This document shows positions 17,351-27,824 of a DNA stretch of 64,000 nucleotides, piece by piece. The stretch comes from Pedobacter insulae. Lineage in GTDB: Bacteria > Bacteroidota > Bacteroidia > Sphingobacteriales > Sphingobacteriaceae. Below the pieces are notes generated by a model. That model ran no database searches, was not told the DNA's origin, and worked only from the letters and a program-made list of their open reading frames with translations. The position numbers and the translations under genes were made by a program. Where the stretch lies: NCBI RefSeq assembly GCF_900113525.1, contig NZ_FOPP01000003.1, positions 1-64,000 on the forward strand. The letters are read 5' to 3'. Position 1 is the first letter of the stretch. The number at the start of each line of letters is the position of its first letter.

Positions 17351-17866
17351 TTATTTTACCGCTACAGGAACTGATACTTTGTCCCACTCTAAAACGAAAC
17401 CGCTTTTAGAAATTTTATATACTAATTTCTCTTGTTTATCTGCAAGCGCTTTAACTTTAACATCAGTTCTTAACACATCTTTTTCTTGATTATATTTAAA
17501 AGCGCCCCATTGTTTAGCTTCGCTATTAAATATCGCTGTCCAAGTACCTGACTCTCTCGGGATTAAAAAGAAACTATATTTACCTGCTGGCAAAGTTTTA
17601 CCTCCTATTTTAATATCTTTATCTGTCTCGAAAGTAGTAGCATCGTTAGCACCAGCTCTCCAAACTTTATCGAAAGGTTCTAAACCTCCCCAAATTTTAC
17701 GATCTTTTACCGAAGGACTACTGTAATTAATGGTAATAGTCGCATCTTTTATTTTACCAGTTGCAGTTGCTGCCGGACTAGGTTTTGGCTTGGCTTCCTG
17801 TGCTTGTGCAGTAATTGAAACGCATGCTACAAAAAGCACAGCGATTGATTTAAGAATTGCTTTCAT
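17351..17866 (-). CDS. DUF2911 family exported protein
   Basis: The 171-residue protein has a signal peptide (about 1-22, ending AQA). The mature part matches the DUF2911 family: [41 protein letters not shown], then [22 protein letters not shown]. The function of this family is not known to me. It is a common periplasmic protein in Bacteroidota. The gene is 53 bases beyond fbp on the same strand and is closed by its own terminator, so it may be a separate unit. Confidence 0.85.
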   Translation of the reverse strand: MKAILKSIAVLFVACVSITAQAQEAKPKPSPAATATGKIKDATITINYSSPSVKDRKIWGGLEPFDKVWRAGANDATTFETDKDIKIGGKTLPAGKYSFFLIPRESGTWTAIFNSEAKQWGAFKYNQEKDVLRTDVKVKALADKQEKLVYKISKSGFVLEWDKVSVPVAVK

Positions 17867-17919
17867 AATGGATTTATTTTTTTTATTCCCGAATTTACAA
17901 ATTTTTAATGATAAAACAG

Positions 17920-18966
17920 TTACACCACCTGAACGGTATCAATATCACCTAAGGGCTTAACCGGAGAATATTCTTCCATTAAAATCTCAGCCATCTTTAC
18001 CATTTTAGGCGATCCGATAAAAATCGAAGTACGTTGATGAAGTTCGGTAGGAACTATGTCTAAAATCCTGTTTAAACCGTCTGAGGCCGTACCACCTGCT
18101 TGCTCTATAATAAAAGCCATTGGATTGCACTCATATAATAGCCTTAATTTTCCATTCGGCGAAGCTGAGGTGGTTGGATACATATAAATCCCCCCTTTTA
18201 TCAAATTACGATGAATATCAGCTACCATTGAACCTATATAACGAGAGGTATATGGTCTTTTTGTCGCCAAATCTTCTACCTGTGCATATTTCAAATATTT
18301 CTTTACGCCTTCTGGGAAATGCACATAATTTCCTTCATTAATAGAATAAATAGTTCCATCTTCAGGAACTTTCATGTCAGGATGGGATAAACAAAACTCA
18401 CCAATGGAAGGATCTAAAGTAAAGCCATTAACTCCTTTACCAGTGGTATAAACCAACATCGTTGATGAACCATAAATTACATATCCCGCAGCAACTTGCT
18501 CAGTCCCTTTTTGTAAAACATCTGCCAAAGTAGCTTTACCCTCAATAGATTTTCTTCTGTAAATGGAGAAAATTGTTCCCACAGCAACATTCACATCAAT
18601 ATTAGACGAACCATCCAAAGGATCAATACATACAATATATTTAGCGTTCTGAGAAACCGGAGAATCAATTCTTACAAAATCATCCTCCTCTTCCGTTGCC
18701 ACTATACAACATTCACCACCACTTGTTAAAGCAGAGATAAACTGCTCATTCGCATAGACATCTAATTTTTTCTGACCTTCACCTTGGATATTGGTAGTCC
18801 CGGCATCACCCAGAATATCGACTAAACCTGCCTTGTTCACCTCGCGGTTTACAATTTTTGAGGCAATACCAATATCTCTCAACAATCTCGAAAGTTCCCC
18901 TTTTGCGTAAGAGAAATCAGCCTGTTTCTCAATAATGAATTGACCTAAAGTCTTGATGCCACTCAT
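17920..18966 (-). CDS. fbp: Fructose-1,6-bisphosphatase class I
   Basis: The product is 348 residues, normal for class I. It contains the metal and phosphate site [20 protein letters not shown], acidic residues in VATEEEDDF, and the sugar-binding stretch [23 protein letters not shown]. It hydrolyses fructose-1,6-bisphosphate to fructose-6-phosphate in gluconeogenesis. It is 23 bases after the YfcE-like gene, so the two genes are probably co-transcribed with the serine hydrolase gene ahead of them. Confidence 0.97.
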   Translation of the reverse strand: MSGIKTLGQFIIEKQADFSYAKGELSRLLRDIGIASKIVNREVNKAGLVDILGDAGTTNIQGEGQKKLDVYANEQFISALTSGGECCIVATEEEDDFVRIDSPVSQNAKYIVCIDPLDGSSNIDVNVAVGTIFSIYRRKSIEGKATLADVLQKGTEQVAAGYVIYGSSTMLVYTTGKGVNGFTLDPSIGEFCLSHPDMKVPEDGTIYSINEGNYVHFPEGVKKYLKYAQVEDLATKRPYTSRYIGSMVADIHRNLIKGGIYMYPTTSASPNGKLRLLYECNPMAFIIEQAGGTASDGLNRILDIVPTELHQRTSIFIGSPKMVKMAEILMEEYSPVKPLGDIDTVQVV

Positions 18967-18989
18967 AAGTACTTAGTGTATTTTATACG

Positions 18990-19481
18990 TTATCTATTTC
19001 CTAATTCTATGACCGCTAAGGTATGGATTTTTTCTTCTGAAATACAAAAACGAATTAAAGTTCTTACTTTATGCCATCCACTTTTTCCCGCCGCACCGGG
19101 GTTTATATGCAGACATTTAATCTTCTCGTCGTAAATAACTTTTAAAATATGAGAATGACCACTAATAAACAGCATGGGCGGCTTAGTGTAAATTTCTTTC
19201 TTTACGTTCGGGGCATAATGATTTGGGTAGCCGCCTATATGAGTCATCCAAACATCAACCTCTTCACAATTGAACCTTAAGTGCTCGGGATACTCAGATC
19301 GAATAGTGCGCCCATCAATATTTCCGTAAACTCCTCGCAAGGGCTTAAACGCTGCCAAAGGTTCTGCTACATCTGCTCCAAAGTCGCCAGCATGCCAAAT
19401 CTCATCACATTGCTCAAAATGCTTAAATACCGCTTCATCTAAATAACCATGTGTATCAGAAAGGAGGCCAATTGTTTTCAC
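18990..19481 (-). CDS. YfcE/MJ0936-type metallophosphoesterase
   Basis: The 163-residue protein has the calcineurin-like metal motifs of the small YfcE family: GLLSDTHG (D, H), WHAGDFG (D), GNIDGR (N, D), MTHIGGYP (H) and ISGHSHI (H, H). Members hydrolyse phosphodiesters in the cytoplasm. The natural substrate is unknown. It lies between the serine hydrolase gene (5-base gap) and fbp. Confidence 0.92.
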   Translation of the reverse strand: MKTIGLLSDTHGYLDEAVFKHFEQCDEIWHAGDFGADVAEPLAAFKPLRGVYGNIDGRTIRSEYPEHLRFNCEEVDVWMTHIGGYPNHYAPNVKKEIYTKPPMLFISGHSHILKVIYDEKIKCLHINPGAAGKSGWHKVRTLIRFCISEEKIHTLAVIELGNR

Positions 19482-19486
19482 GCTTA

Positions 19487-21301
19487 CTAATTTTTTCTTA
19501 AGGCTTTAAATGTTCCATTAGGCTGAATAAACAACATCGAAGTTGCCTTTCCATTAGGTACAGCTTCGAATTTAACGCTATAACCCTTTAGATTTATTAA
19601 TTCAAAAGTATCTGTATCAACATGTTTAGTTTCATATTCTGGTTGCCCGGGAACGAACACATATAAAGTATTTCCCTTGATGGTAACCTTGACTACAAGC
19701 GCCCCTAAGGTATAGTCGCCCGCAAGGTTCTCCAATTCATTCATACTGAGTTTTTTCAATTCCTTCTTAAAACTAAACATTACAGGCTCTCTATCCGCAT
19801 CAAGCTGCACACTTAAACCACTTATTTTTCCCTCATTGTTACTTGAAAAATTAAACAACATTTTACTTGAAGTAGTATCTACATTGCCCATTTTATCTAC
19901 ATCATGAGGCTCGAAAACATCATAATGCATATGTTTAAGCTGTAATTTATTATCGCCGGCAACGGCATAAAGCGCATTTTTCTCCTCAGTTATTTTAATT
20001 AAACCATATGCTGGGTTTTCAAATGATCCTACATAGCTTTTAAGAGCATGCGAGGGATTTGTATTTAAAATCAGTTCGGTCTTTTTATTCTTTGCTTCCT
20101 GTTTCGCATTAATGCTTACCTTTTTCGCCCGGATTTTAGCTTCCCCATTCCAATCGATAGCCTTTAATTTAAACATCCGATCAGCAATAGCGTTTCTCAC
20201 AATACTTGGTACTTCAGAACCATTCTGATTGGCTAAAACAACTATACCAAGTTGATCTGTCGGGTAAAACGCAACGCTTGCGGTAAAACCATTGATATTG
20301 CCACCATGTTCTACCTGATAGTGACCCCGGTAAGAACTTAACATCCATCCCAAACCATAATTGGACATATAAACATCGCTATGCTGCCCAGGAAGTCCGC
20401 CAGCCATTACCATTTGAGAACTTGCAGCCTCCCCGATATAACTGTTCGGTAAAATTTCCTTCTTCTGGTAATACCCTCCACTAATCCAAACTTTTAACCA
20501 GTTGGCCATATCATTTACACTACTATTGATACTTCCAGCCGGCCCCATTCCATTGATATTATAATAATCTATCTTTTTAATAACACTATCCTGTATAGTT
20601 ACGTAAGGTAATGCAGCATCGCTGTCGTTTTGAAAAATATTGATATCGGTATTTGAACGTGTCATACCCAAGGGATCGAAAAACTTTTCTTTGATATTCT
20701 GCTCCCAGGTTTTACCACTTATCTTTTCTACAATCATTCCCTGTGCCAAAAACATAAAGTTGTTGTAAAACCACTTTTGGCGCACAGGCGCATTTGGTGT
20801 CATGTACTTAACCCGGGCGATAATACTATCTCTATTGGCAGTATTAAACAAAAGCCAAGAATAATCGTATCTCGTAAGTCCGGTTCTATGTGCCATTAAA
20901 TCTCGGATAGTTATTTGATTGTTCATATCGTCGTTATAAAAGCGCAACGAAGGAAGATGGCTTGTGGCTTTATCATCTAATTTCAATTTACCTTCTTTTT
21001 CAAGTAAACCAAGTAAAGAAGCAGTAAAAGCCTTTGTACTAGAACCTATCGCAAACAGCGTATTTGGCGTTACGAGTTTTTTATTAGCAATATCGCGGTA
21101 GCCAAAACCTTTACTATATATAATATTGCTACCTTTTACAATTGCAACAGCAAAACCAGCAGCATGCTGGTCTTTTAAAACTTTATTAAGTAGCGAATCA
21201 ATTCCTGCCAGTTCGTCTATTTTTGTTTCATTTTTTGGGTCTTGGGCAATAGTCGAAACAGAAGTTAGCACACACAGCCAGAAGAAAGCGATAAATTTCA
21301 T
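19487..21301 (-). CDS. Exported serine hydrolase, beta-lactamase class C/PBP4* family
   Basis: The 604-residue protein has a signal peptide (about 1-19). The class C-like domain covers about 25-375. It shows the nucleophile motif SSTK in LFAIGSSTKAFTASL, a YNN motif in KWFYNNFMFLAQG and a late EHGGNINGF that replaces the KTG box, as in esterase-like members. The C-terminal part (about 400-604) has two repeats of beta-rich lipocalin-like sequence, including LKSYVGSFENPAYGLI, which resembles DUF3471. It acts in the periplasm, probably as a peptidase or esterase. The substrate is unknown. True antibiotic beta-lactamase activity is unlikely. Confidence 0.88.
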   Translation of the reverse strand: MKFIAFFWLCVLTSVSTIAQDPKNETKIDELAGIDSLLNKVLKDQHAAGFAVAIVKGSNIIYSKGFGYRDIANKKLVTPNTLFAIGSSTKAFTASLLGLLEKEGKLKLDDKATSHLPSLRFYNDDMNNQITIRDLMAHRTGLTRYDYSWLLFNTANRDSIIARVKYMTPNAPVRQKWFYNNFMFLAQGMIVEKISGKTWEQNIKEKFFDPLGMTRSNTDINIFQNDSDAALPYVTIQDSVIKKIDYYNINGMGPAGSINSSVNDMANWLKVWISGGYYQKKEILPNSYIGEAASSQMVMAGGLPGQHSDVYMSNYGLGWMLSSYRGHYQVEHGGNINGFTASVAFYPTDQLGIVVLANQNGSEVPSIVRNAIADRMFKLKAIDWNGEAKIRAKKVSINAKQEAKNKKTELILNTNPSHALKSYVGSFENPAYGLIKITEEKNALYAVAGDNKLQLKHMHYDVFEPHDVDKMGNVDTTSSKMLFNFSSNNEGKISGLSVQLDADREPVMFSFKKELKKLSMNELENLAGDYTLGALVVKVTIKGNTLYVFVPGQPEYETKHVDTDTFELINLKGYSVKFEAVPNGKATSMLFIQPNGTFKALRKN

Positions 21302-21382
21302 AGGATTATAAGGTCGGGTTTAAAATCCCTAAACTACAAAATATTTTACGAAACGTCATTGCAACAACCAGCCATTCATCCC

Positions 21383-22087
21383 CTAATATCCCAAAAAGAA
21401 ATCCATTAATAACGCTCTATACGCTTTCGTATATATCCTCTCCGATTCGTAAATATAGAAATGCTCATCCTCCCTTTCATTCCCAAAAAGGCTTAAACAT
21501 ACAATCCATCTAAAAGCTGGCTTACGTTCATCAGAGTGCAATAAGATTTTTCTTTCTACGGTAAGTCCAAATCCCGCTGCTTCAGCAATTAGCAAGCCAG
21601 CTTGCTTAACTGGCAAGATAAACCAAAAACTACCATCGGGTTTAAGCAGCTCTGAAACCTTTCTGATAAGATCTTTAAAAAACTGATCATCGGCATGGCG
21701 AGCTATCCCCTTTTTCAATTCTGCGTTTTTTAAATCATTTACAAAATAAGGCGGATTGCAAACGATAAGATTAAAAGGCCGGGGATGGTCAAATTTTTCA
21801 ATTGCGGCATGGCTAAGCGCCAATCGATCTCTAAAAACTGATCGCTTAAAATTCCTGTCCGCAGTTGCCGCAGCATCTCCATCAATTTCTACGGCGTGGA
21901 TGTTAGCTTTTGGGAAACGCTGAGCCAACATCAAGGCAATTACTCCGGTTCCAGTACCAATATCGAGGATGTTTAAACAGTTTTCATTTTCGGCCAATGC
22001 CGCCAATAACACTCCATCGGTATTAATTTTCATGGCGCAACCCGATTGATCTACTTCGAATTGTTTAAATTTAAAATGACTGCTCAT
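21383..22087 (-). CDS. trmN6: tRNA1(Val) (adenine37-N6)-methyltransferase
   Basis: The 234-residue protein is of the YfiC/TrmN6 type. The SAM-binding motif is LDIGTGTGVIALMLAQRFP, and the catalytic NPPY motif is IVCNPPYFVND. The N-terminus SHFKFKQFEVDQSGCAMKINTDGVLLAA matches the family (F-KQF-V...MKVgTDg-LLgA). It methylates N6 of A37 in tRNA-Val. It is transcribed divergently from purL. Confidence 0.93.
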   Translation of the reverse strand: MSSHFKFKQFEVDQSGCAMKINTDGVLLAALAENENCLNILDIGTGTGVIALMLAQRFPKANIHAVEIDGDAAATADRNFKRSVFRDRLALSHAAIEKFDHPRPFNLIVCNPPYFVNDLKNAELKKGIARHADDQFFKDLIRKVSELLKPDGSFWFILPVKQAGLLIAEAAGFGLTVERKILLHSDERKPAFRWIVCLSLFGNEREDEHFYIYESERIYTKAYRALLMDFFLGY

Positions 22088-22154
22088 TATTAGATATATC
22101 TATTTCAAATGTAATTATTAATGGCTAAACATGGCAGTTTTAAAATTTTAACCC

Positions 22155-22162
22155 TAAATTTG
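22155..22162 (+). promoter_or_regulatory. -7 box of the purL promoter
   Basis: TAAATTTG fits TAnnTTTG and ends 18 bases before the preferred purL ATG at 22181. No convincing TTTG -33 box was seen at the expected spacing. It lies downstream of the alternative start at 22121, which argues against that start. Confidence 0.5.
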
Positions 22163-22180
22163 CAGCTTCAAAATAAAAGC

Positions 22181-25100
22181 ATGATTCATTTCTTCATAGG
22201 TCAATCCAATGCGGTTTTTGTTTTACAAACAGAACAAGCCCTTTCTTCAACCGATATTACAAAATTAGAATGGTTATTCGGTGGTGCGAAACTACAAAGC
22301 GAAAACCTGCTAAACGGTTTTTTTGTTGGTCCACGCGCAGCTATGATCACTCCTTGGAGTACCAATGCAGTTGAAATCACCCAGAATATGGCAATTTCTG
22401 GCATCATCAGAATCGAAGAATTTGAAAAAGTAGCTGAAGATTTTTCAGACTATGACCCAATGCTTTCCCAAAAATACGACAACTTGGATCAGGAGGTCTA
22501 CACCATCAACATTAAACCAGAACCTATCCTCCAAATAACTGATATTGCAGCTTATAATAAACAAGAAGGACTTTCATTAAGTGATGAAGAAGTGACTTAC
22601 TTGAACTCGCTTGCAGCAAAGTTAGCACGACCATTAACAGATTCAGAAGTATTTGGTTTCTCTCAGGTTAATTCTGAACACTGTAGGCATAAAATATTTA
22701 ATGGAAAATTTGTAATTGATGGGGTTGAGCAACCAACATCTTTATTCAAACTGATCCGTAAAACCTCGGAAGAAAACCCGAATGATATTGTTTCAGCTTA
22801 TAAAGATAATGTAGCATTTATCAAAGGACCAAAAGTGCAGCAGTTTGCACCTACACGTGCAGATGAGCCGGCTTATTACACTACGAGTGATTTTGAATCG
22901 GTAATTTCTTTAAAAGCCGAAACCCACAACTTCCCTACCACTGTTGAACCATTTAATGGAGCGGCAACCGGTTCTGGAGGAGAAATCAGAGATCGTTTGG
23001 CAGGCGGACAAGGCTCTTTACCATTAGCTGGTACAGCAGTTTACATGACGGCTTTATCACGCCTGGAAGAAAACAGGCCATGGGAAAATGGGGTTGAGGA
23101 AAGACAATGGCTTTATCAAACGCCAATGGATATCTTGATCAAAGCATCTAATGGTGCGACAGATTTTGGCAATAAATTTGGACAGCCTTTGATTACAGGA
23201 TCTGTTTTAACCTTCGAACACGAGGAGCAGAACCGCAAACTTGGTTTCGACAAAGTGATTATGCTTGCGGGAGGTGTAGGCTATGGTAAAGCTAGTCAAG
23301 CCCAAAAACAAAAGCCAACTGAGGGCGACAACATCGTTATTTTAGGAGGGGAAAACTACCGAATTGGAATGGGTGGCGCAGCTGTTTCTTCAGCAGATAC
23401 TGGAGCACATGGCACTGGAATTGAACTTAATGCTATCCAGCGTTCAAACCCCGAAATGCAAAAAAGAGCAGCCAATGCCGTGCGCGGAATGGTTGAAAGT
23501 GATCACAACAGCATTATCTCAATTCATGATCATGGTGCAGGCGGCCACTTAAATTGCCTGTCTGAACTTGTAGAAGAGACTGGTGGATTAATAAACCTTG
23601 ATAAATTGCCTGTGGGTGATCCCACACTTTCGGCAAAGGAAATTATTGGTAACGAATCTCAAGAACGAATGGGATTGGTTATTGGCAATGAACATATTGA
23701 AACATTACAAAAAATTGCAGACCGAGAACGTTCACCCATGTACACAGTAGGTAAAGTAACGGGCAATCATCGTTTCACTTTCGAATCTGCAAGCACTGGT
23801 GTTAAACCAATGGATCTTGCACTGGCCGACATGTTTGGCAGCTCGCCAAAAGTTGTAATGGAAGACCGCATCATTGAAAGAAAATATGAAGCAGTTAGCT
23901 ATGAAGTCTCAAAATTAACGGATTATTTAACCCAGGTACTACAATTAGAAGCCGTTGCCTGTAAAGATTGGCTTACCAATAAGGTAGACCGTTGTGTGGG
24001 CGGCCGTGTAGCTAAACAACAATGTGCCGGACCATTACAACTACCATTAAATAACTGTGGGGTAATGGCTTTAGATTTTAACGGAAAAGAGGGAATCGCA
24101 ACCTCAGTTGGTCACGCACCAGTTGCTGCTTTAATTGATGCCGCTGCAGGTAGCAGGGTGGCTATCGCCGAATCACTATCGAACATTGTTTGGGCCCCTT
24201 TAAAAGAGGAACTAAAAAGTGTATCTCTTTCTGCTAACTGGATGTGGGCTTGCAAGAATGAAGGGGAAGATGCAAGATTATATGAAGCGGTTAAAGCTTG
24301 TTCAGATTTTGCTATAGCGCTTGGAATCAATATCCCAACTGGGAAGGATTCATTGTCAATGAAGCAAAAATATGCAGAGGGCGACGTAATTGCTCCAGGA
24401 ACAGTCATTATATCAGCAGGTGCTAACTGTAACGATATTACAAAAGTAGTAGAGCCAGTCTTGCAAAAAGATGGGGGTGCTATTTATTACATCAACCTTT
24501 CTAACGACAGTTATAAATTGGGTGGATCTTCGTTTGCGCAGATTTTAAATAAAATCGGAACAGAAACTCCTGATATTAAAGATGCTGCTCAGTTTAAAGA
24601 TACATTCAATACTTTACAAAAGTTAATTAAAGAAGAGCAAATACAAGCTGGTCACGATATTGGTAGTGGCGGATTAATTACCACCCTTTTAGAACTATGC
24701 TTTGCTGACCGTGATTTAGGTGCTAAACTTGATTTATCTGCTTTAGGTGAAGAAGATAGCATCAAATTATTATTCTCAGAAAATATTGGAGTTGTTTTCC
24801 AAGCGTCGGCTGATGTAGAACCTGTGTTCGAAAAAAATGGCATTACCTGTCACAAAATCGGGGAAGTTACTTCCACGGCTACGCTGGAAATAAAAAATGG
24901 AACAGCTAATTTTAGTTTTGATATCGATCATTTACGTGATGTCTGGTTTAAAACTTCTTACTTATTAGATCAAAAACAAAGCGGTGCAGTTAAAGCAAAA
25001 GAGCGTTTTGACAATTATAAAAATCAAGTATTAAAATATTCTTTCCCAGCAAACTTCGACGGAAAAAGACCTGTTATCGATCTGAGCAAACCTCGCCCGA

Positions 25101-25843
25101 AAGCGGCTATAATCCGTGAAAAAGGAAGTAACTCTGAGCGCGAGCTAGCAAATGCGATGTATTTAGCAGGTTTCGACGTGAAAGATGTGCACATGACTGA
25201 TTTAATTTCGGGCAGAGAAACATTGGAAGACATCCAATTTATTGGTGCTGTTGGGGGCTTTTCAAACTCTGATGTTTTAGGGTCTGCAAAAGGCTGGGCG
25301 GGTGCATTTATGTACAACGAAAAAGCAAGAGTAGCACTCGAAAATTTCTTTAATCGTCCCGACACCCTTTCTGTTGGCGTTTGTAATGGTTGCCAGCTTT
25401 TTGTAGAGCTTGGTTTAATCAACAAAGACCATGAAGAAAAACCTAAAATGCTCCATAACGAAAGTCAGAAACACGAGAGTATTTTTACTTCACTAACAAT
25501 CCAAAAAAACCACTCGGTAATGCTTTCTACCTTAGCAGGGAGCACGCTAGGTGTTTGGGTATCACATGGGGAAGGTAAATTCAGTTTACCATATGCTGAA
25601 GAAAAATATAATATCGTTGCTAAATATGCTTACGAAAGCTATCCGGCCAGTCCGAATGGCTCAGCTTATAATACTGCAATGATGTGTGATGTAACGGGTC
25701 GGCATTTGGTGATGATGCCGCATATTGAGCGTTCCCTATTTCAATGGCATTGGGCAAATTACGTTAAAGGGCGTAAAGATGAAGTATCGCCTTGGATGGA
25801 GGCATTTGTAAATGCTAGAAAATGGATTGAAGATCAGGCCTAA
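22181..25843 (+). CDS. purL: Phosphoribosylformylglycinamidine synthase, single-chain
   Basis: The start is placed at the ATG at 22181 (MIHFFIGQSNAVFVLQTEQAL), giving 1220 residues, the size of the large fused enzyme. It carries the linker and two AIR-synthase-like halves (GFSQVNSEHCRHKIFNG; SLKAETHNFPTTVEPFNGAATG; then PTGKDSLSMKQKY). A C-terminal class I glutaminase domain follows with nucleophile Cys in VGVCNGCQLF, and His/Glu in the late HIERSLFQWHW. It converts FGAR plus glutamine and ATP to FGAM in purine synthesis. The purM homologue in this window is the next step. Confidence 0.97.
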   Translation: MIHFFIGQSNAVFVLQTEQALSSTDITKLEWLFGGAKLQSENLLNGFFVGPRAAMITPWSTNAVEITQNMAISGIIRIEEFEKVAEDFSDYDPMLSQKYDNLDQEVYTINIKPEPILQITDIAAYNKQEGLSLSDEEVTYLNSLAAKLARPLTDSEVFGFSQVNSEHCRHKIFNGKFVIDGVEQPTSLFKLIRKTSEENPNDIVSAYKDNVAFIKGPKVQQFAPTRADEPAYYTTSDFESVISLKAETHNFPTTVEPFNGAATGSGGEIRDRLAGGQGSLPLAGTAVYMTALSRLEENRPWENGVEERQWLYQTPMDILIKASNGATDFGNKFGQPLITGSVLTFEHEEQNRKLGFDKVIMLAGGVGYGKASQAQKQKPTEGDNIVILGGENYRIGMGGAAVSSADTGAHGTGIELNAIQRSNPEMQKRAANAVRGMVESDHNSIISIHDHGAGGHLNCLSELVEETGGLINLDKLPVGDPTLSAKEIIGNESQERMGLVIGNEHIETLQKIADRERSPMYTVGKVTGNHRFTFESASTGVKPMDLALADMFGSSPKVVMEDRIIERKYEAVSYEVSKLTDYLTQVLQLEAVACKDWLTNKVDRCVGGRVAKQQCAGPLQLPLNNCGVMALDFNGKEGIATSVGHAPVAALIDAAAGSRVAIAESLSNIVWAPLKEELKSVSLSANWMWACKNEGEDARLYEAVKACSDFAIALGINIPTGKDSLSMKQKYAEGDVIAPGTVIISAGANCNDITKVVEPVLQKDGGAIYYINLSNDSYKLGGSSFAQILNKIGTETPDIKDAAQFKDTFNTLQKLIKEEQIQAGHDIGSGGLITTLLELCFADRDLGAKLDLSALGEEDSIKLLFSENIGVVFQASADVEPVFEKNGITCHKIGEVTSTATLEIKNGTANFSFDIDHLRDVWFKTSYLLDQKQSGAVKAKERFDNYKNQVLKYSFPANFDGKRPVIDLSKPRPKAAIIREKGSNSERELANAMYLAGFDVKDVHMTDLISGRETLEDIQFIGAVGGFSNSDVLGSAKGWAGAFMYNEKARVALENFFNRPDTLSVGVCNGCQLFVELGLINKDHEEKPKMLHNESQKHESIFTSLTIQKNHSVMLSTLAGSTLGVWVSHGEGKFSLPYAEEKYNIVAKYAYESYPASPNGSAYNTAMMCDVTGRHLVMMPHIERSLFQWHWANYVKGRKDEVSPWMEAFVNARKWIEDQA

Positions 25844-25991
25844 CATTATATTCCGGTCCCTGCTTTGCTCACACTGTGTCGAGTCTCCTTCTTTAGCCAA
25901 TAAAACTGTATTCACCAGGATCAGTAAAATCATTAATATCAGGTTATGCTATAAATCCATAAAACTTTTACTATACTCACCTAATTATTTG

Positions 25992-25999
25992 TATGTTTG
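25992..25999 (+). promoter_or_regulatory. -7 box upstream of the asparagine-synthase-like gene
   Basis: TATGTTTG fits TAnnTTTG. A transcript starting a few bases downstream would include both the ATG at 26029 and the ATG at 26061. No clear -33 box was seen. Confidence 0.4.
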
Positions 26000-26028
26000 G
26001 CTACCTAGAAAACCAAATATAAACTGAC

Positions 26029-26064
26029 ATGGGAATTTTTTATTCGAAGGAAGCCATTATATGA
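26029..26064 (+). CDS. Short leader-like ORF overlapping the asparagine-synthase-like start
   Basis: ATG at 26029 opens an 11-codon frame (MGIFYSKEAII) that stops with TGA at 26062-26064, overlapping the next ATG in ATGA. Its sequence resembles the MCGIF-type N-terminus of class II glutaminase domains without the Cys. It may be the true N-terminus of the downstream protein displaced by a frameshift, or a coupling leader. Its coding status is uncertain. Confidence 0.3.
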   Translation: MGIFYSKEAII

Positions 26065-27824
26065 TGACAGGCTTTGTAGACAATACCCATACCGTAAATG
26101 AAACAAATCTGCTAAATGGAACCATTTTTGAACAAAATGAATCCTACACCATAGGCTTTTCTTACCAACAACATACCCTTCCAGTTACCTCTGCCTGTAA
26201 ATTGTACACCGTTACTTTAAATGGTAGCATATATAATGATGCAGCACTTCGTGAAACACTCATTAAATATGGAGTTACCTTTAAAACCTTAACGGGCGCT
26301 GAAGTATTGATAGAATGTTATAAAAAATGGGGGCAAAGTATTTTCGAAAAGATAGACGGCTCTTATTCTTTTGTATTACATGATAGAAAGCTTAACCAAT
26401 TGCTCATTGCGCGTGATACAATTGGTACAAAGCCATTATTTTACTACAAAACAAGAAAATTTTATGCCTTTGCCTCCGAAATTAAAGCGCTATGGGCCTA
26501 TCCGAACATTGTAAAGAAGATAAATAGACAAGCAATTTCCACTTATTTTAAATATGGCTATTTTGCCGGAAACGACACAATTTATCAAGAAATTTATCAA
26601 TTTAAGAAAGGAACAATCACTGTAATAGACCTTCACAGCGGGAATAACTACGATGCGCCAATTTTATTCATGCATGGTAAAAATTCTGAGCCAGTTCCGG
26701 CAAATGAAGAACAGATCATTGATCGGGTGGAAGAATTATTAACAGAATCTATCTTAAACCGAAACACGGAAAATATTTCTTCAGGGGTTTTGTTAAGTAG
26801 CGGATACGATAGCGCAACTTTAGCTTCCATTTTACAAAAAAATCAAAGTAAACGCATTAAAACATTTACCATTGGATTTGAAAATAAGAATTTTGATGAA
26901 GCGCCAAAGGCAAAAAAAATTGCTGAACATTTAAGGACAAACCATACAGAATTCTATTTCAACGAAAAGCACGCCACTACGATTTTAGAAAGTTTACCCA
27001 AAATTTTCGATGAACCCATTGGAGACAATAGTGTGCTACCATCTTTGTTTATTGCTGAAAATCTACAACAAGAAGTGAAAATTTTATTAGGTACCGAAGG
27101 TGGAGATGTATTATTTGGGGGTTATAAGGCTTATACCAAAGCGCTAAAGCTAGAGGCACTTAGGCATAGCGTCCCTTACTATTTAAGACCCACTTTCAAC
27201 TTTTTACTTAACTATGCACCATCAAAAACCAAAGAAGCCATAAATGCAGATAATTTACTGGGCAAATATCAGAGTATAAATACTTGTTTTACTGATCAGG
27301 AAATAGAAAGGCTTCTTAATCATTCAAATTATTATAAGGTTAGGGTAAAAAAAGGGGAAAAAACATTAAAGGATCTAATGGATTATGATTTTGAGAATTA
27401 TTTACCAAACAACTTATTGTACAAAGGATATAAATCCTTAAGATATTTTGGAATAGATCATAGAGATGCCTTTTTAAAAGCCGACCTGATAAACTATTTA
27501 GCACAGCTTGATGCCAATTGGTTCATAAAGAAAAAAGAGTATAAGTACTTACTTCGAAAAATCACCCACAAGTATGTACCAGCCGCTTTAATGGATGATG
27601 CGAAACGAGATTTCACCATACCCCTCCCATTATGGTTAAAAACCTGCTTTAAACCTTATGTTGAAACTTACTTAAGTGTCGAACAATTAAACAAGCATCA
27701 ACTATTGAATATTGATGAAGTTTTAAGGATTAAAGCCAGGTTTTACGCTAACAGTAATATCAACAATGCCAAAAAGATCTGGCTGTTGCTGCAATTTCAA
27801 TTGTGGTACGAGCAATGGGGTTAA
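26061..27824 (+). CDS. Asparagine-synthase-like protein without the glutaminase nucleophile
   Basis: The 587-residue protein has a class II glutaminase-like N-terminal domain (VTLNGSIYNDAALRETLIKYG; LLIARDTIGTKPLFYY). A synthetase domain follows with the PPi-loop GVLLSSGYDSATLAS, and TIGFENKNFDEAPKAKKIA and LLGTEGGDVLFGGY. The canonical N-terminal MCGI, whose Cys2 releases ammonia from glutamine, is absent: the frame begins MMTGFVDN. The enzyme may use free ammonia or another nucleophile, as in beta-lactam synthetase and lasso-cyclase relatives, or the gene may be frameshifted at its 5' end. No partner biosynthetic genes are adjacent. It converges with the tonB gene, overlapping by 4 bases. 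Confidence 0.8.
   Translation: MMTGFVDNTHTVNETNLLNGTIFEQNESYTIGFSYQQHTLPVTSACKLYTVTLNGSIYNDAALRETLIKYGVTFKTLTGAEVLIECYKKWGQSIFEKIDGSYSFVLHDRKLNQLLIARDTIGTKPLFYYKTRKFYAFASEIKALWAYPNIVKKINRQAISTYFKYGYFAGNDTIYQEIYQFKKGTITVIDLHSGNNYDAPILFMHGKNSEPVPANEEQIIDRVEELLTESILNRNTENISSGVLLSSGYDSATLASILQKNQSKRIKTFTIGFENKNFDEAPKAKKIAEHLRTNHTEFYFNEKHATTILESLPKIFDEPIGDNSVLPSLFIAENLQQEVKILLGTEGGDVLFGGYKAYTKALKLEALRHSVPYYLRPTFNFLLNYAPSKTKEAINADNLLGKYQSINTCFTDQEIERLLNHSNYYKVRVKKGEKTLKDLMDYDFENYLPNNLLYKGYKSLRYFGIDHRDAFLKADLINYLAQLDANWFIKKKEYKYLLRKITHKYVPAALMDDAKRDFTIPLPLWLKTCFKPYVETYLSVEQLNKHQLLNIDEVLRIKARFYANSNINNAKKIWLLLQFQLWYEQWG

Noticed and set aside
22121..22180. Upstream start for purL
   Set aside because: The TAAATTTG promoter box lies between this ATG and the family-typical start at 22181.
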